From Apiospora phragmitis (lineage: Eukaryota; Ascomycota; Sordariomycetes; Amphisphaeriales; Apiosporaceae), in assembly GCA_038363925.1 (NCBI GenBank), contig JAQQWL010000007.1, positions 2,046,001 through 2,110,000 on the forward strand: DNA of 64,000 bases, written 5' to 3'. The position numbers were made by a program, and so were the translations under genes. The notes under the pieces were generated by a model that was not told the origin of the DNA, did not search any database, and was given only the letters and a program-made list of their open reading frames with translations. Below, one piece after another: positions 24,602 to 37,093 of this stretch; the first letter of the stretch is position 1, and each line of letters opens with the position of its first letter.

Positions 24602-27578
24602 ATGCATCTCCCACTTTCCGCGCTTTCGGTGCTGTTGGCCCTGCCCGCAGCTGTGCGCGGAGTCTTCCAGGATGAAGTTGGCCACATAGATTACCACTAC
24701 GAACTGCTCGGCGTCCCGCAGCGAGAAACCACCTTCTTTCACCGACCGCGACGACAAGACAAAGCCAGCCTACTCTACACATTGAGCGACCTCGGTGTCC
24801 TCGGAGCTGTCAATCCCAGCACCAGCTCCGTAGTATGGCGCCAGCTGCTGCAAGGCAACATCACAAACGGCGCCGGCTACTTGCGCGCCGGCGAGGATGC
24901 GACCTGGGTCGCGAGCGCTATGGGCAGCTCTACACAGGCCTGGGACGCCCCTACTGGTCGCAACCTGTGGTCGTTGGATTTCAATGGCAGGGCCAAAGAT
25001 CTCGAGATCATGGAGCTCACCGAGGGCGACCACAAGGACGTCTTGACTTTATACGAAGAGGAGGGTGCCACGGTTGCTAGAAGAATACACGGTACCCAGG
25101 GCCACGTTGTTTGGGAGTTCAGAGCTATCAACAACGACATCCCCCTCCAGGTCAGCACCAACGTCGAGAAGGTCTTTGTCGTCAGTCTTCACGGATCGCT
25201 GCTCTCGTACAGCCTGAAGATCACTGTGCTAGACACTTTGACTGGCAAGCGACTAGACGAGATCAATATCGGCACCAAGGGCGAGGTGCAGAAAGCCGAG
25301 GATGTCATGTTCGTCGGAGCCAACTCCGCTGCGCCCATCGTCGCGTGGACCGACAACGCAGTGACCAAACTCAAGGTCAACGTCTTGGGAAACAAGAACA
25401 AACAGGAGTTCCCTCTTGTCGCCGGCACTAGGAGCATCGAAATCCATGCGCCTCACCATATCCAGTCGCAGCCCCATTTTCTCGTTCAAAGCCGTACCAA
25501 AACGGCCAACAAGGCTGATGTCTTCCATGTGGACCTCAAGACCAACGCAGTTACGAAGGCCTATGACTTCCCATTACTTGATGGCGAGAGTGCCTTCTCT
25601 ACTAGCACTGCTGGCACAAACGTCTACTTCACACGTGTAACCCCTGGCGAGGTTATTGTCACTTCTTCGCTCTCCCACGGAATTCTTGGTCGTTGGCCGC
25701 TCAAGGGCAATGATGCCAGGTCAGGAGCTTTGCATGGCGTCTCAGAGGTTATCAAGAAGTCGGAAACCAACTACGCTGTCAGATCGGCCATCGTCACGGA
25801 CACCGATGATTGGGTCATGATTCGCAATGGCGAAGTGGCCTGGACTCGACCAGAGGGCTTGACAGGTGCTGTTGCAGCAACCTGGGCCGAAATCCCTGAA
25901 TCCGAAGATCTGGCCAAAACCTTGGAGGCTGAAGCACACAGCAATCCTCTGGAGGCCTACATTCACCGCGTAAAGCGCCACGTTGACGACCTTCAGTATT
26001 TGCCATCTTGGTTGGAGTCTATTCCTGGGCGCCTTATTAGCAGCATCCTGGGCTCAGAGGGGGCAGCGAAGGGCAGTGCTACGTTGACAAGGGACAGCTT
26101 TGGTCTTAACAAATTGGTCGTTCTGGTCACAAAACGGGGTAAATTGTACGGTCTCGACGCGGGCAACCATGGACGTATCGTGTGGTCCAAGTCTGCATTA
26201 GAGACACCTTCTACCCTGCCTTGGGACGTAAAATCCATTCACGCAGACGATGTCAAGGGCCTTATCACGGTGCGTGGCGCCGATGGCGAATTCATCATTG
26301 TCAAATCCGACACAGGCAAGACCGTGGAGACAATGGGTCCTGGCTTATGGCCTCCTGTCCAAAGTGTCGCTGCTGTAGATAGCGCAGCCGGGCCATGGTT
26401 GCTCCCTATCGGCGTCGATGGCAAGATTGGTGAGGTTCCTCTCGCCTACGCGCCCAAGCAAACCGTCGTTGTCCGAGCCGGCAATGAGCTCAGGGGCATC
26501 ACGTTCCAGCCCCAAGGTGAGCAGGCCATCGAGGTGCCTGCCTGGGTTTTCTCTCCTTCTGGAAAGCAAAAGACTGTGCAAATTGCTACCAGGTCGACTC
26601 ACGATCCCATTGCCTCTGTTGGTCGTGTCCTGGGAGACCGCAGCGTGCTGTACAAATATCTCAACCCTAACACGCTTGTCGTGGCTGCCATCGATGAGGG
26701 CTCGTCCACAATGACACTCTACCTCCTCGATTCAGTATCGGGCGAAGTGTTGACATCCTCAACTCACAAAGGTGTAGACCCCAACAAGGACATATCATGT
26801 GCCATATCTGAGAACTGGTTTGCCTGCTCATTCTTTGGCCAGTACACGGTCAGAGATTCGGAAACACAGTCTGTCAAGGGTTACCAGTTGGCCATCACCG
26901 ACCTCTACGAGTCGGAAGTCTCGAATGATCGTGGACCGCTTGGAGAAGCGCTTGGCGAGGATGCCAAGTTCTCCCCTCTTGATCCAATTGAACAGCCTAC
27001 TGGGCCGGTCGTTCCGTCAGCCGTTTCCAAGACATTCATGCTTTCAGGTCCCATCACGTCCCTCGCCGTGACTCAAACACGACAGGGCATTACATCGCGA
27101 CAACTACTGGCCTTCGCATCCGAGTCTCATTCAATCACTGGGATTCCGCGGATGGTGATTGATCCTCGTAGAGTGGTCGGCCGTGATCCTACCCCGCGGA
27201 GCTCGAGGAGGGTTTGTCGAAGTACACTCCTCTGGTTGAGCTCGACCCCAGGTTCATGATCACGCACGAGCGGGACGTCATTGGCGTCAAGGAGATCATC
27301 ACGGCGCCTGCTAACCTGGAAAGCACAAGTCTCGTCTTTGCTTATGGACTCGACATTTTCGGGACCCAGATGACGCCCAGTCTCCCCTTCGATATCTTGG
27401 GCAAGGGGTTCAACAAGGTTACGCTGATAGGTACAGTACTGGCCTTGACTGCCGGAGTCATGGCTCTGGGACCTATGGTAAGAATCTCTCAAATCCTGCC
27501 CCTTGATTTACCGGGATGGTGCTAACGGTTTCGTAGGTGCGGAAAAAGCAGATCAACATGAGATGGTATTCGGCATAG
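24602..27578 (+). CDS. EMC1: ER membrane protein complex subunit 1, one frameshift
   Basis: EMC1 is the largest subunit of the ER membrane complex, which inserts tail-anchored and multi-pass proteins. The ATG at 24602 opens a signal peptide (MHLPLSALSVLLALPAAVRG), followed by FQDEVGHIDYHYELLG, typical of EMC1. A long beta-propeller luminal region follows, then the DUF1620-type C-terminal domain (SKYTPLVELDPRF and GFNKVTLIGTVLAL, the last being the membrane helix). A short cytosolic tail is encoded by a 42-nt last exon at 27537-27578. One base is missing in the C run at 27192-27195. With it restored the protein has 972 residues, in the family range, and the downstream frame is perfect. The intron between 27478 and 27536 has a GCTAAC branch site close to its acceptor. 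Confidence 0.95.
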
Positions 27579-27909
27579 AGAAGGCATCATATTTGTCGGT
27601 GTAAGGTTTTACGAGCTTGATGATAGAGCCGACCATGTAAAACAGCCGATATAGTCTCCTTAGCTATAGTCATTATAACCCCAAAATTCGCAACGTCATT
27701 TCAGTTTCTTCAGTCCACCACTGGTGCGCTTCACGCGAATGTGAAATCCCTTAATCGGTACGGAAAAGGAGCACAGCACCAAGAGAGGTATCGACATCAA
27801 ATTCTAAACGTGAGTGGCATAAATTCGTAACTACATAAAGCAAATTTGCTCGTATGGACATCCAGTAGCGCGATGGATTATATAGTCCCCCTTTCCAGTT
27901 TGTCCATAC
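27579..27909. other. Short convergent intergenic region
   Basis: This 331-base gap lies between the converging EMC1 and zinc-finger genes. It is A/T-rich and holds no gene; it presumably carries both 3' untranslated regions. Confidence 0.45.
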
Positions 27910-29297
27910 TTACGTTCGAAGATAGCTATTGAAATAAGTGAATTCCTCTCCAGCGCCCTCCTCGTCCAAATGGATATCATCGCCTGCTGGTGGGTTTTGC
28001 TCGGGTCCAGTCGGCCCAGCGTGCTGCAACGCCGCCCAGTCGGTTACTTGCGGGGCGGCATTGCTGTAGTGGTGGTGCTGTTGCAGTTGTTGGGTCTTGT
28101 AGCAGTCGTTTTCATCCGACGACGGGTTGGTCCCGTATGCCGAGTCTTGGTTGGATGGGTTCGTGGACACTGGGATGGTGTAGGGGAAGGGCGGCACTCG
28201 GGGTTCGTCCGCTTGGATTGCGGAGCCATCGTAGAAGGGCCTCATGACGAATTGGTCATTGCTGCTGTTGAATTGAGAGGGCCCGGCCGGCTGGGAGTAA
28301 CTTTCCGATGGTAGATATGTCCCTGGGTTGCTGTACATGGAATGAGAGTAGCTGTTGCCGTTATTGGCGATGAAGGGGGGTGCTGCAGTCGGGTCAGTTA
28401 CATAAGTCGGGTAATCGAAAGGGTCGACTCCTAGCATGCCAGCAAGATCGTCCGCAGGCGGTTGCGGGCTTGGGTCGTCCTCGGCTTCGGTCGCATCTTC
28501 TTGCTCATACGACGGCTGCTGCTGGCTTGGGAGACGGCCCGACGACAGTCTTCTTGTTGGACCCATGGAGAGCTTCTCGAAGACCTGGTCAATGACGAAC
28601 ATGGAGACCAGGAAACCCGATCCGTAGCTATGGGCTGGGATCGTCGACACGTCCGCCTTGGACCCGGGCCACAGATGGGTGTAGATCTCCCGAAAAGACT
28701 CCTCCAGGTTGTCTAGGCGGCTCCTTCGCAGGTCCAGCTTGTCGTACTCCCTCTCCTGCTCCTCGGTCATCCACTCGGGCTCGGAGGCATCTCCCCGGTC
28801 TTGTCGTTTCTGCTTCGACTCCTTGCACTCCTTTTGGCTCTGGTGCTTCGCCTTGGCCGCGCCGAGCTGTTTCTTTCCGCAATTGAACCGGTGTGAATGG
28901 CATTCGGTACACCCGTACTTGCGAGAGTGCACTCGCTTGATGTGGTCCCTGTTTTTGCCAACCCCCTTGGGTCAATACAGTCATTTCAGGAGAGAGGGTA
29001 AGGGAGGGAAGAGGTAGGAATCAACGCCTACCTCAGACTGCCGACATCTTTGAACCCCGTTTCGGTACACGAGTTCACAACATAAGCATAACGCCCGGGG
29101 TTGTGCTTCACGAAAGGACAAGCCAGGTTGTCCGAGTCTTCAGCAGCAGGCGAGTATTCCTTCACATGGTCAGAGAGGAGCTGACGGAACCGCTCGGCTG
29201 GGTTCTCGGATGGCGATGGGCTCGGAGAGTGACACCCTTCGCTGCCGGGCAGGCGTGGGCGCTTGAGTCTGCTGTACCTGTGCAGCTCGCTAGACAT
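27910..29297 (-). CDS. Fungal C2H2-like zinc-finger protein, possible regulator
   Basis: This is a 434-residue protein from two exons, 29297-29032 and 28948-27910. The intron falls inside the finger region. Residues about 55-115 contain a Cys/His-rich unit: LACPFVKHNPGRY, then a Cys in NSCTE, DHIKRVH, and CTECHSHRFNC. The spacing is looser than a canonical C2H2 finger but typical of a fungal group that carries the CPF-KHNP motif. A basic coiled stretch (about 120-170) follows, with many K, E and Q. The remainder is low-complexity P/S/N/Q-rich sequence with an acidic end, compatible with an activation region. Nuclear regulator is the natural guess, but neither DNA binding nor a target is shown. 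The gene is single copy here and in tandem with AspRS. Confidence 0.75.
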
Positions 29298-30183
29298 TGT
29301 TTAAATATCTTGTTACTTGCTGCTCGTTCCGGAGGATGCCTGGTATCGGGAGATGGACCGCGAGATGGACGATGTGGCCCTGGACTTGTGCACCTGTTTG
29401 GAGGTTGGGACGTCTCGGTGGTGCATGTATTGCATAGTCTCGGACACAGGCGGGCTCGGGTCTCTCTTCCAATACTCAATCCCGTAGGAGCCCGGTTCGG
29501 TATGGTGGTTCCTGGAACTTGAGGACATGGGCTGCTGCTCTCTCTCTCTCTCTCTAAAGGTGCCCTCCAGTAAGCTTGCTGCTGCCCAAGCCGGAGACCA
29601 CACAGCCTGAAATAGCCCCCAATCCTCAAGCCCCAAAGTATATACTGCTGCCCACAAGACAGAGAGACAGCACTGAAGGGGAGAATAAAGAAAAAGGCGT
29701 AAACTTACCGGTGGATACGCAAATATCCTGGGGAGAGAATAATCGGAAGGTATAAGGGTCAACGGTTATGGGAGCAATTGAGTCTACGTATGTTGGGCGA
29801 AAGGTGTGCTATAATGACGGGGGATAAGAGAAGAAACGGCGGAAAACTCATCGCATATGCTTTTTTGGTCAGCAGCAGTGGCCAGTCAGAGTCGCTGGTT
29901 TTCGTGCAAGAGCTGATTCGCTGTTACTTCCCTGCTGCGCCTCTTTTCGTGATGTGCTGACAGCGACAGTGCATACTAACCCTGCACTCTCTTGCCTGAT
30001 GACATGATAGTTCACGATTCAAATCAAATGCAGGTCTAACAGTTCTGGTTCTTGTCTAAGCTGGGCAGTTAGGAACATCGGGAATTGACCTTCACTATTG
30101 GTTCTTTTTTTCTTTCTTATATCGCCTTGTCGTTTATCATGGAGCCTCAATCCGCGCAGGATTTCTGCCTCGGACATGGCTCT
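29298..30183. other. Intergenic region with CT microsatellite
   Basis: This 0.9-kb spacer lies between two minus-strand genes. A (CT)9 run is at 29538-29555. On the coding strand it is a GA repeat within the upstream region of the zinc-finger gene. I see no gene. Confidence 0.5.
29538..29555. repeat. (CT)9 microsatellite
   Basis: Nine uninterrupted CT units lie about 240 bases upstream of the zinc-finger start codon. It is likely neutral, though GA/CT tracts are frequent in fungal promoters. Confidence 0.8.
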
Positions 30184-32031
30184 CTATGGCAGCAACCTCT
30201 TCGGGGTTCTAGGGTAGAAGCAAGCCAAATGTACACTTGGCAAGTTAAGGTACCAAGCCACAACACGGTCCAAACCAATACCACCACCACCGTGAGGCGG
30301 GACACCTGCTGACCTGAAGACATCAACGTACTCTTTGATGCCAGGGCTTGCAGGGTCAATTCCCTTCTTTCGCAGCCTTGCCTCCAGCAGCTCGGGGGTG
30401 TGGATACGCTGGCCACCAGACAGGATCTCCTGGCCACGCATCATGAAGTCATAGGCATTGGTGACCTTGGGGTTTTCGGGGTCCTCAATCGTGTAGAAAG
30501 GTCGGGCACCCTCGGGGAACTTATCGAGTACGTAGAAGTCGGTGTTATACTTCTTACGAACCAAAGCGCCCAGTGCTTTCTCTTGCGGGGTGCTCATGTC
30601 CTCATCGTCACTGACATTACGGAACTCCTCCGGTCCCTCTTCGCGCAGCAGCTTCTGGCCTTCGGCAAAGGTCAGTCGGACCTCCTTGCCTGCCTCGGGC
30701 AGCAGGAATTCCTCGGACGGATAGATAGCACGGATGAGTGCAATATCCTCCGCGTGCTTCTCCTTCAGACCTCGGAAGATATAAAGCAGACATCCCTCAA
30801 TCATGTCGCGGACTTCAACATAGCTCTCCTCGATCTCCATTTCCATATCAAGACCAGTAAACTGCAGGGCTATTAGCTATATAGTTGATTAATTAGCAAG
30901 GATATGACATACCTCGGTCATGTGTCTAGGTGTGTTGGAGTTTTCCGCTCTGAAGACTGGTCCAATACAGAACACACGTTTACGGCCACCAGCAATTTCA
31001 AATTGCTTGTAGAACTGCGGGGACTGGGCTAGGCATGCTGAAGTATCGAAATAAGGCAACTGGAAAACATTGGCACCACCCTCGGAAGCAGCCCCAATGA
31101 GGCACGGAGCCTCGAACTGAACGAAGTCTCTCTCCTCCAGGTACTGTGCGAACAGTTTGCGGACGGTCATGCGTATGTCGGCAATGGCTTGTTGAAGAGG
31201 TGCACGCTTTAATGGAGTTAATAGCTGATATAATGATCGGATTGAAATACATGGACTCACCTTGTGCATGACTGGGTTGTTCAAATGCGTTACCAGTGTA
31301 GCGGACGGTGCACCGGCAGCCTCGGTAAGACTGAGGTCCTTGACGGCTTCGGTGGGAGCGTCCTGTGCAGGGTCCTCGTCGTCAAAGCTGGAGATGGCCT
31401 TGTTGGCAGCATTCAGGGTCATTCCCAAAACCTCGGGGCCAGTAGCGATAAGGTAGCACTTGGTAAGGTGAAGCTCGTAGTTGCTAACGCGGCAGCTCTT
31501 GACAGGTTCAAGAGGCTTCTTAACAGTAGCCTCGACCAAAACGAAGCTCTCCAGGTTCAGGGTACCTGCCCACTTGACCATCTGCTTGCTCACAGGCTTG
31601 CCTTCGGGATTGACGGACATGACACCCTGAATAGCCCAGTTGCGCTCTTCTCGCAATTCGACAAAAGCCATCTTGGCTCCCTGCATTCTAGAGTTCTGGA
31701 TCCATGCTCGCAGCTTGATGGTTTTGTCCAAATGCTCCTCGCCGAGCTTCTTCAGATTGACTCGCTCGGCATCGACTTTGGTAGAGGGCTGGATGTTGCC
31801 ATAGTTATCCTTGGCCAGGTCTTCGCCTCCACCAGCAGCAGCCTTCGCTTGAGCTTCAGCCGCAGCTCGCTCGGCAGCTCGCTTTGCCTTCTCAGCTTCC
31901 TTCTTTGCCTTGGCTTCGGCCTTTTTGGCGCCCTTCTTGGACGGGGCGGCGGCACCTTCACCTGCACCCTCTTCTGGTGGAGGGGCAGAACCCGAGGCTT
32001 GGGTCGGGTCGATAGGAGGGGCTTCGGACAT
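30184..32031 (-). CDS. DPS1: Cytosolic aspartyl-tRNA synthetase
   Basis: This class IIb synthetase charges tRNA-Asp. Exons are 32031-31261, 31206-30913 and 30861-30184, totalling 581 codons with clean phase-0 junctions. The first 80 residues are a Lys/Ala/Glu-rich extension (repeats of KKAEAKAKKEAEKAKRAAER type), typical of eukaryotic AspRS and thought to help bind tRNA. An OB-fold anticodon-binding domain follows (about 100-230). The catalytic domain shows motif 1 around FVQFEAPCLIGAASEGGANVF, motif 2 with VFRAENSNTPRH and HMTEFTGLD joined across intron 2, and motif 3 in GGGGIGLDRVV. No mitochondrial leader is seen. It is divergent with CMS1, sharing a 415-base promoter region. Confidence 0.96.
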
Positions 32032-32446
32032 GGCGATCAACTAGTGAACGAAATTGACGGTGTTCGCAGAAAGATTGCAGACCGACTGCTAAGTGAAGGA
32101 ATCGAGTGAGGCCAAACGTGATTTTATACGTTTTTATACGAGGAAACCAATATGTCGTCTCACGACCAACTTTCGATGTGTGACTCCTTCAGCCAACGTG
32201 GGGTTGCTTTCGCTTCGAGCATCGGAACTCAAAAATTTGGAGGGGCAAAAGGTGGGCCACAGCTAGGACCTGACAGCGACGTTAAATGCATCTCCCCGAT
32301 AAATCAAAACTCAAAAACTTTTGCATCAATGCACGCCTATAGCAATTTTTCGCAGGTCTCTGCTCGTATCTACGCCCAGCCAATAATTCATTCAAGACCT
32401 GGCGTGTCAATATCCCTCCTTGCACCTCCCATCACCGGCAGCAAAC
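32032..32446. promoter_or_regulatory. Shared divergent promoter region of DPS1 and CMS1
   Basis: Only 415 bases separate the two divergent start codons, so regulatory sites must lie here for both genes. Both serve protein synthesis (tRNA charging and ribosome biogenesis). An 8-base string, tttatacg, occurs twice, at 32123 and 32133. Co-regulation is inferred, not shown. Confidence 0.5.
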
Positions 32447-33525
32447 ATGTCTAATAACGAGGTTGCCAAATCAGAGGCTATGGCCTCCAAGGCAAAGTCC
32501 AAGAAGAGAGCTCGAACCGACGAGGGTGGCTCACGGAAGAAGCGCAAGGCTGGGTTCCAGCAAGATGAGAGCTTGCTGGATACGGAAGCCGGCGTGAACC
32601 AGGCGATTGCAGCCATGGACCCCCAACTCCTAGCAGACTATCTGGCTCAAAAGACCAGCAGATTCGGATCTGATTTGAGCCCGGTTGAGCTTGCGGACCT
32701 TTACATTTCACGTTTGTGTCCAATCCCAGAATTCTGTCGAGCTGCAACTAACCAAAACCAGCCATCTCAATAGAGGATACCACATCGTGGCAAGAGCCTC
32801 GAAACCTCGAGAAATTGCCAGAGTTCCTCGAGAAGTTCACCAAAGAACCCGAGAAACTCAAGAAGGCCCCCAAGCTGAAGGGATCGCCTCATACCATTAT
32901 TGTCTCCGGTGCCGGGTTGAGATCCGCAGATGTTGTCAGGTACGTGTTCTTTAATCAAACCCAAAAAGTGGCTAGTATGACTGAAAAAAGGCGCGTTCAG
33001 ATCCGTAAGGAAGTTCAGTTCGAAGGGCAACATGGTCGCGAAATTGGTAAGTTTTCTCTTCCCAGGGAGTGAGTGGCTGGCTGAGCTAACCCCCTGATAG
33101 TTCGCAAAGCATATCAAGCTTGATGAAGCTAGCAAGAACCTCAAAGAGCATCGGACAGGTATGGCCGTTGGAACGCCTGCTAGACTGAACGATCTCGTCG
33201 AGAATGGTAAGTTGCATCAAAATGTTGCTCCGGATTGATTGGATCTAAACCTAGCTTAGGGTCATTATCTCTGGCAAATCTTGAAAGATTGGTGGTGGAC
33301 GCATCACACATAGATCAGAAGAAGAGAGGTGTTCTCGATATGAAGGATACCTTGATGCCTCTGATACGGTGGCTGGCAAGAAGGGAGTTCAAGGAGAGGT
33401 ATGCTGCAACGGAGAAGCCACTGCAACTCCTTTTCACTAGACATGGGCAGCTCATTTCACGTTATGGTACATTTTTACGGCGTCTGGCGAACTACGGGAT
33501 CAACAAAAGCATAACAATACCCTGA
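32447..33525 (+). CDS. CMS1: Cms1-like small-subunit ribosome biogenesis protein
   Basis: Cms1 is associated with the 90S/SSU processome and has a degenerate DEAD-helicase-like core. Five exons are inferred: 32447-32711, 32774-32939, 33001-33046, 33101-33206 and 33260-33525, totalling 283 codons. The N-terminus is basic and nuclear-type (KKRARTDEGG, RKKRKAG). Core marks are DTTSWQEPRNLEKLPEF, HTIIVSGAGLRSADVVR, AVGTPARLNDLVENG (motif Ib/TPxR-like) and LVVDASHIDQKKRGV (DEAD-like strand). Walker A is absent, as in the family. The end is odd: after PLQLLF the frame runs on for 28 residues, whereas relatives usually stop there; one missing base near 33433 would give an immediate stop. The third exon, at 46 nt, is very short. 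Confidence 0.85.
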
Positions 33526-35385
33526 GAAGTACGGAAGACGAATCCGTCCTGTCCTAGAACGGAGTGGGCATGCTATCTGGAAGGAATGAGTTTATGTTGT
33601 AGTGCTACATTGCTGACTGCTGAGAGTCGCAATATCCCCCTATATTTGCAGGTTCGACCATCTTTGCTAGAAAAGAAGAAACGTCCGGTTGACTTATTCA
33701 TTGTGCCTCATGTTTTACAAAATTTAAGAGCCAAGCTAGGAATATGCTCCAACGTCCCATCTGCCTCCCATCATCCATGTATCGAGCCAATTGGCACTGG
33801 CACCAGCTGCCAGCGGAAGCGGAGGTGTAGTCGGTCAGTGGGCCGGACGAAGACATTCATGGAGGATCGTGACTGTTGGCGCCTATCGGATATGTAGGAT
33901 GGTTATTCTTTGGGGCTATTTCGAGATTGCCTAGCATTGATTTGAAACGGCATACAAAGCGAATAGTGAATTGAGTAATAAGTCATTGGTCCCGCTCGGC
34001 TTTTTTCCGTGATAGAGCCAGTCGGTGCCGGGAAACCTGGTGATGGTAGGATTTCATTAGGCTAGATGGCGACGGAATAGATGGCGGCAATTGGTTATAT
34101 AACTACGGTGCCGCCGGAGCTTCGGAGCCGCGGAGTGTCGCTAACCGAGTCAACTGTGCTACTAAAGGTAAGACCACACGGCTCGCGCTCTACAACATGA
34201 AACACACCAAAACCCGCTTGAAGTATTAAAAGCGCTACAGCAGTGCACGATATCTTTTGGAGAGCTTAATATTGCTATGGTTTCATTCTCGAAATCTGAA
34301 ACAGTTGCAGCCAGTAGTATGTACCTAGATTTTACAAGATTTTAAAGTATTTCATAGGTTATGTTGTGGGCTCCTGTTCAATGCGCTTGAGACGGAATGC
34401 CTCGGTCGCTCATTCGGGTCCTCTAGGCTCCGGCGTGCGGATATGGTCGCTTCTCGCTTCGGGGTGACCGACAGTACAGTGGCAGCAAGCAGAGGTGTAG
34501 TCGACTTATGATTCCGGGCTTGGCAGACTACCTAGCGGTTCGCCCCAAGTGCCGGGCCCTAGATTAGCACCTGAAGCAGACAGGAAAATGAACATTGAGC
34601 GATGCACAGGTATCAGTATTGGGCCATTTCCACTGACAACTGAGGTCTCATAGAAACTCCACCGCGCTCAAGCGACCAATAGATGACGAAAGCTCGTGAC
34701 GATCATCCGAAGCTCGCCCGATAAAGCACTAGCGTATACTCAACTGTGGGAACTGAGAACTTTATTTAATGAATTCTTGGGGCCGTCTTCCCGGATTCTA
34801 CAGCAAACAACATGGGGAGAGATGGAGTATCGAGAGAGATCAGGGACTACTAAAGACGCATGGGAAATATAGACGGTCTGGGGGAGGGCGGGGGATGGCG
34901 GCCAGAGCCAGGCCTGCCTCGGCCTGAAATACAGATCTGAACATGATATCCGAGGGGTTGAGCAATCCCAGCGAACTGTCCAATACCACGGTTTTGATAT
35001 GACAGCATCCCGACGGAGAGCCCCCTAGTTCAGGAGAGGCCATCGTCTCCACCAGAACCAGCGCGACTCGCCAACTGGCCTGCCAATCTCTCAATTGCTA
35101 GTCTCTCGGGAAGTTGGGCTCGCTTCTGGCCACGAGAAATGAGTCGAGAAACATTCAACCTCGCTGCTCGACACACTCCTGCTTTCTGTGCATCTGTGCA
35201 CAGCATCGCATTCCGTCTGCATTGCTTCCCATTTTCGACGACGCCTGATCTCTCGGTGCCAACCTCTTCGACACAATCGGTTGCTGGACGACTTTCGAAC
35301 CTCATAGCCGGATAGCAGGACAGTTGGAGTTTGCTGGTCCGAGGCCATCTCGGCTTTCCCAGTTTCGTCCATACCACATTTCACC
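33526..35385. other. Intergenic region, no gene seen
   Basis: This 1.86-kb spacer has short open frames only. The string gaggtgtagtcg appears twice (near 33821 and 34493) with somewhat similar flanks; I can attach no meaning to it. The last 350 bases are the leader of the next gene, and an antisense open frame there has no motif. Confidence 0.45.
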
Positions 35386-36569
35386 ATGGCCACCGCCACG
35401 TCGGACCACCCAACGTTCACCATGCTACGCCAAGCAGGACCACTCACAACCGTCTTCACGACACCTGACTTCTGTGATTCGGTCCGATGGAGCGCCACGG
35501 CCACACCCGCGCTCTCCTCCTCGATATGCATGCCGCCGGATTTCGCCAGATATCATGCCTACGGATACGGCTTTTACTCGCCAGGTATCTGCCCCATGGG
35601 CTACACCGAGGGCTGCGCCTTTCCGACGTCGCGGGCCGTTAAAATCAATGGGACGCCTTTCTTTGGCGGAACGCTGCTGGCGGGCGAAACGGCACGCATC
35701 TGCTGCCCTGCTGGCTACACTTGTTATACGGGGGCCGATAAAAGTAAGACCTACAGCGAATGTATCGCCACCTCGGGCAAGACGACATTTCTGGGCTACA
35801 ACTACCAGAGCAATACATATATAACAACGATAACGGACGCTCTGGCCTTTGCTATCCAGGTTCGCTGGCAGAGCTCTGATCTGAGTAATCTGGAGACGGA
35901 TCCCACAGTGCCTGGATCTAAATATACCGGACCGACGGGTGATGCTACAGGGGGAGAAAGCGCGGCCAAAGCAGGAAGCGATACGACACTGGGCAATGTG
36001 GAAGAGACAGGTGCGGCCGGGGCGGGTCCGGGGCAGGGAACGATGGTCCCCCAGGCATACCAACGGGGGCCATAATTGCCGTGGGCGTCGCTGTGCCTCT
36101 TATATCACTGGCCCTAGGCTTCCTCGCCTTCTTCATCTGGCGGCGGCGCTACAAGCGAAAGTACGCCAAGCCCACGGAGGACGACAGATCCCAGGGTGTG
36201 TCGTCCCCCGTCGAGAGCGAGGGCAAGAGCGGCTTCCTACGCGACGGCGTCCCGAGTACGGCCCTGGTGTCGCCCATGACGCCCCGCACGGTCGGCTTCA
36301 GCAGCAGCACGACGGAGCTGGACTCGGGGACCGTGAACGAGATGGACGCCACGACGGTCAACGAACTGGACCCGGACTCGCATCCGTGGATGGAGCTCGA
36401 GACGCGCGAGCAGGTTTCCGAGCTGCCGGAAACGTCGTTCGTGGCCGAGTTGCCCGGTGACATGCCCCCGGCGGACTGGACAAAGACGAGCCGCAGTACC
36501 GAGTCACATCTGCGGCAACGGTCGGCCTCCCGGAGAGATTCACTTCTTCGGGTGAAAACGAAATCTTGA
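35386..36569 (+). CDS. Single-pass membrane protein with Cys-containing outer domain, one frameshift
   Basis: The start is the ATG at 35386. The N-terminal half (about 1-190) carries regularly spaced cysteines, including SSICMPP, GICPMGYTEGCAF and ICCPAGYTCYT. It is followed by a Gly/Thr-rich linker, one membrane helix (IIAVGVAVPLISLALGFLAF), a basic stop-transfer stretch (WRRRYKRKY) and a Ser/Thr/Glu-rich inner tail. This build is widespread among ascomycete surface proteins of unknown function. The N-terminus (TTVFTTPDFC) lacks an obvious signal peptide, as is common in this group. One base is missing near 36036-36040, in a CAGGGAA context just before the helix. With it restored the gene is 395 codons and the linker runs into the helix. 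Function is unknown; a sensor or adhesion role would be a guess. Confidence 0.72.
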
Positions 36570-37093
36570 AATAGAAAGTATAATAGCCGGCAAGACACAA
36601 TATAATGTCTAATGTGATGAATTTGCCTTGCACTGGAGCTCAGCCGGTTTGAAAGTAGTGCTGTGTGCGAATTTGCTGTTCTCATTCCCTTGCGGTCAGG
36701 CAGTTACTAATCGACTATACAGTCAGTGAGAGCACTTGACAGTGAGATGATATTCTATAGCGTATTGAAACCAAATTCGGGGGTAAGCGGGTCTAATTGC
36801 CGATTATTGAGGAAGAAGACCTGGCCGTGTCAGAAAAAGGGGGCCAACAAAGGACAACGCCATACAGCTCTTTGTCAGCCACCCGCAACCAGAAAACGTA
36901 TTTGCCCAGGTTACCCGTCAGGGCTTTTTGCACTAACAACGCCCGAAAAACGGACTACGACACTTCCATCAGTTTCGCAAGGCACCAGGAAATAGATATT
37001 GCCCCATTCTCAAGAACCCCTGACTCAACAGTGCATACAGCTTCAACTAAGAGCATCCCGAACAGACGCTTGGCGGAGTTCCCAACCGACAAT
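36570..37093. other. Intergenic region; open frame upstream of the kinase start
   Basis: The kinase frame is open upstream to 36797 but has no ATG before 37094. Peptide composition there is unremarkable, so I treat this stretch as leader. Nothing else is seen. Confidence 0.4.
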
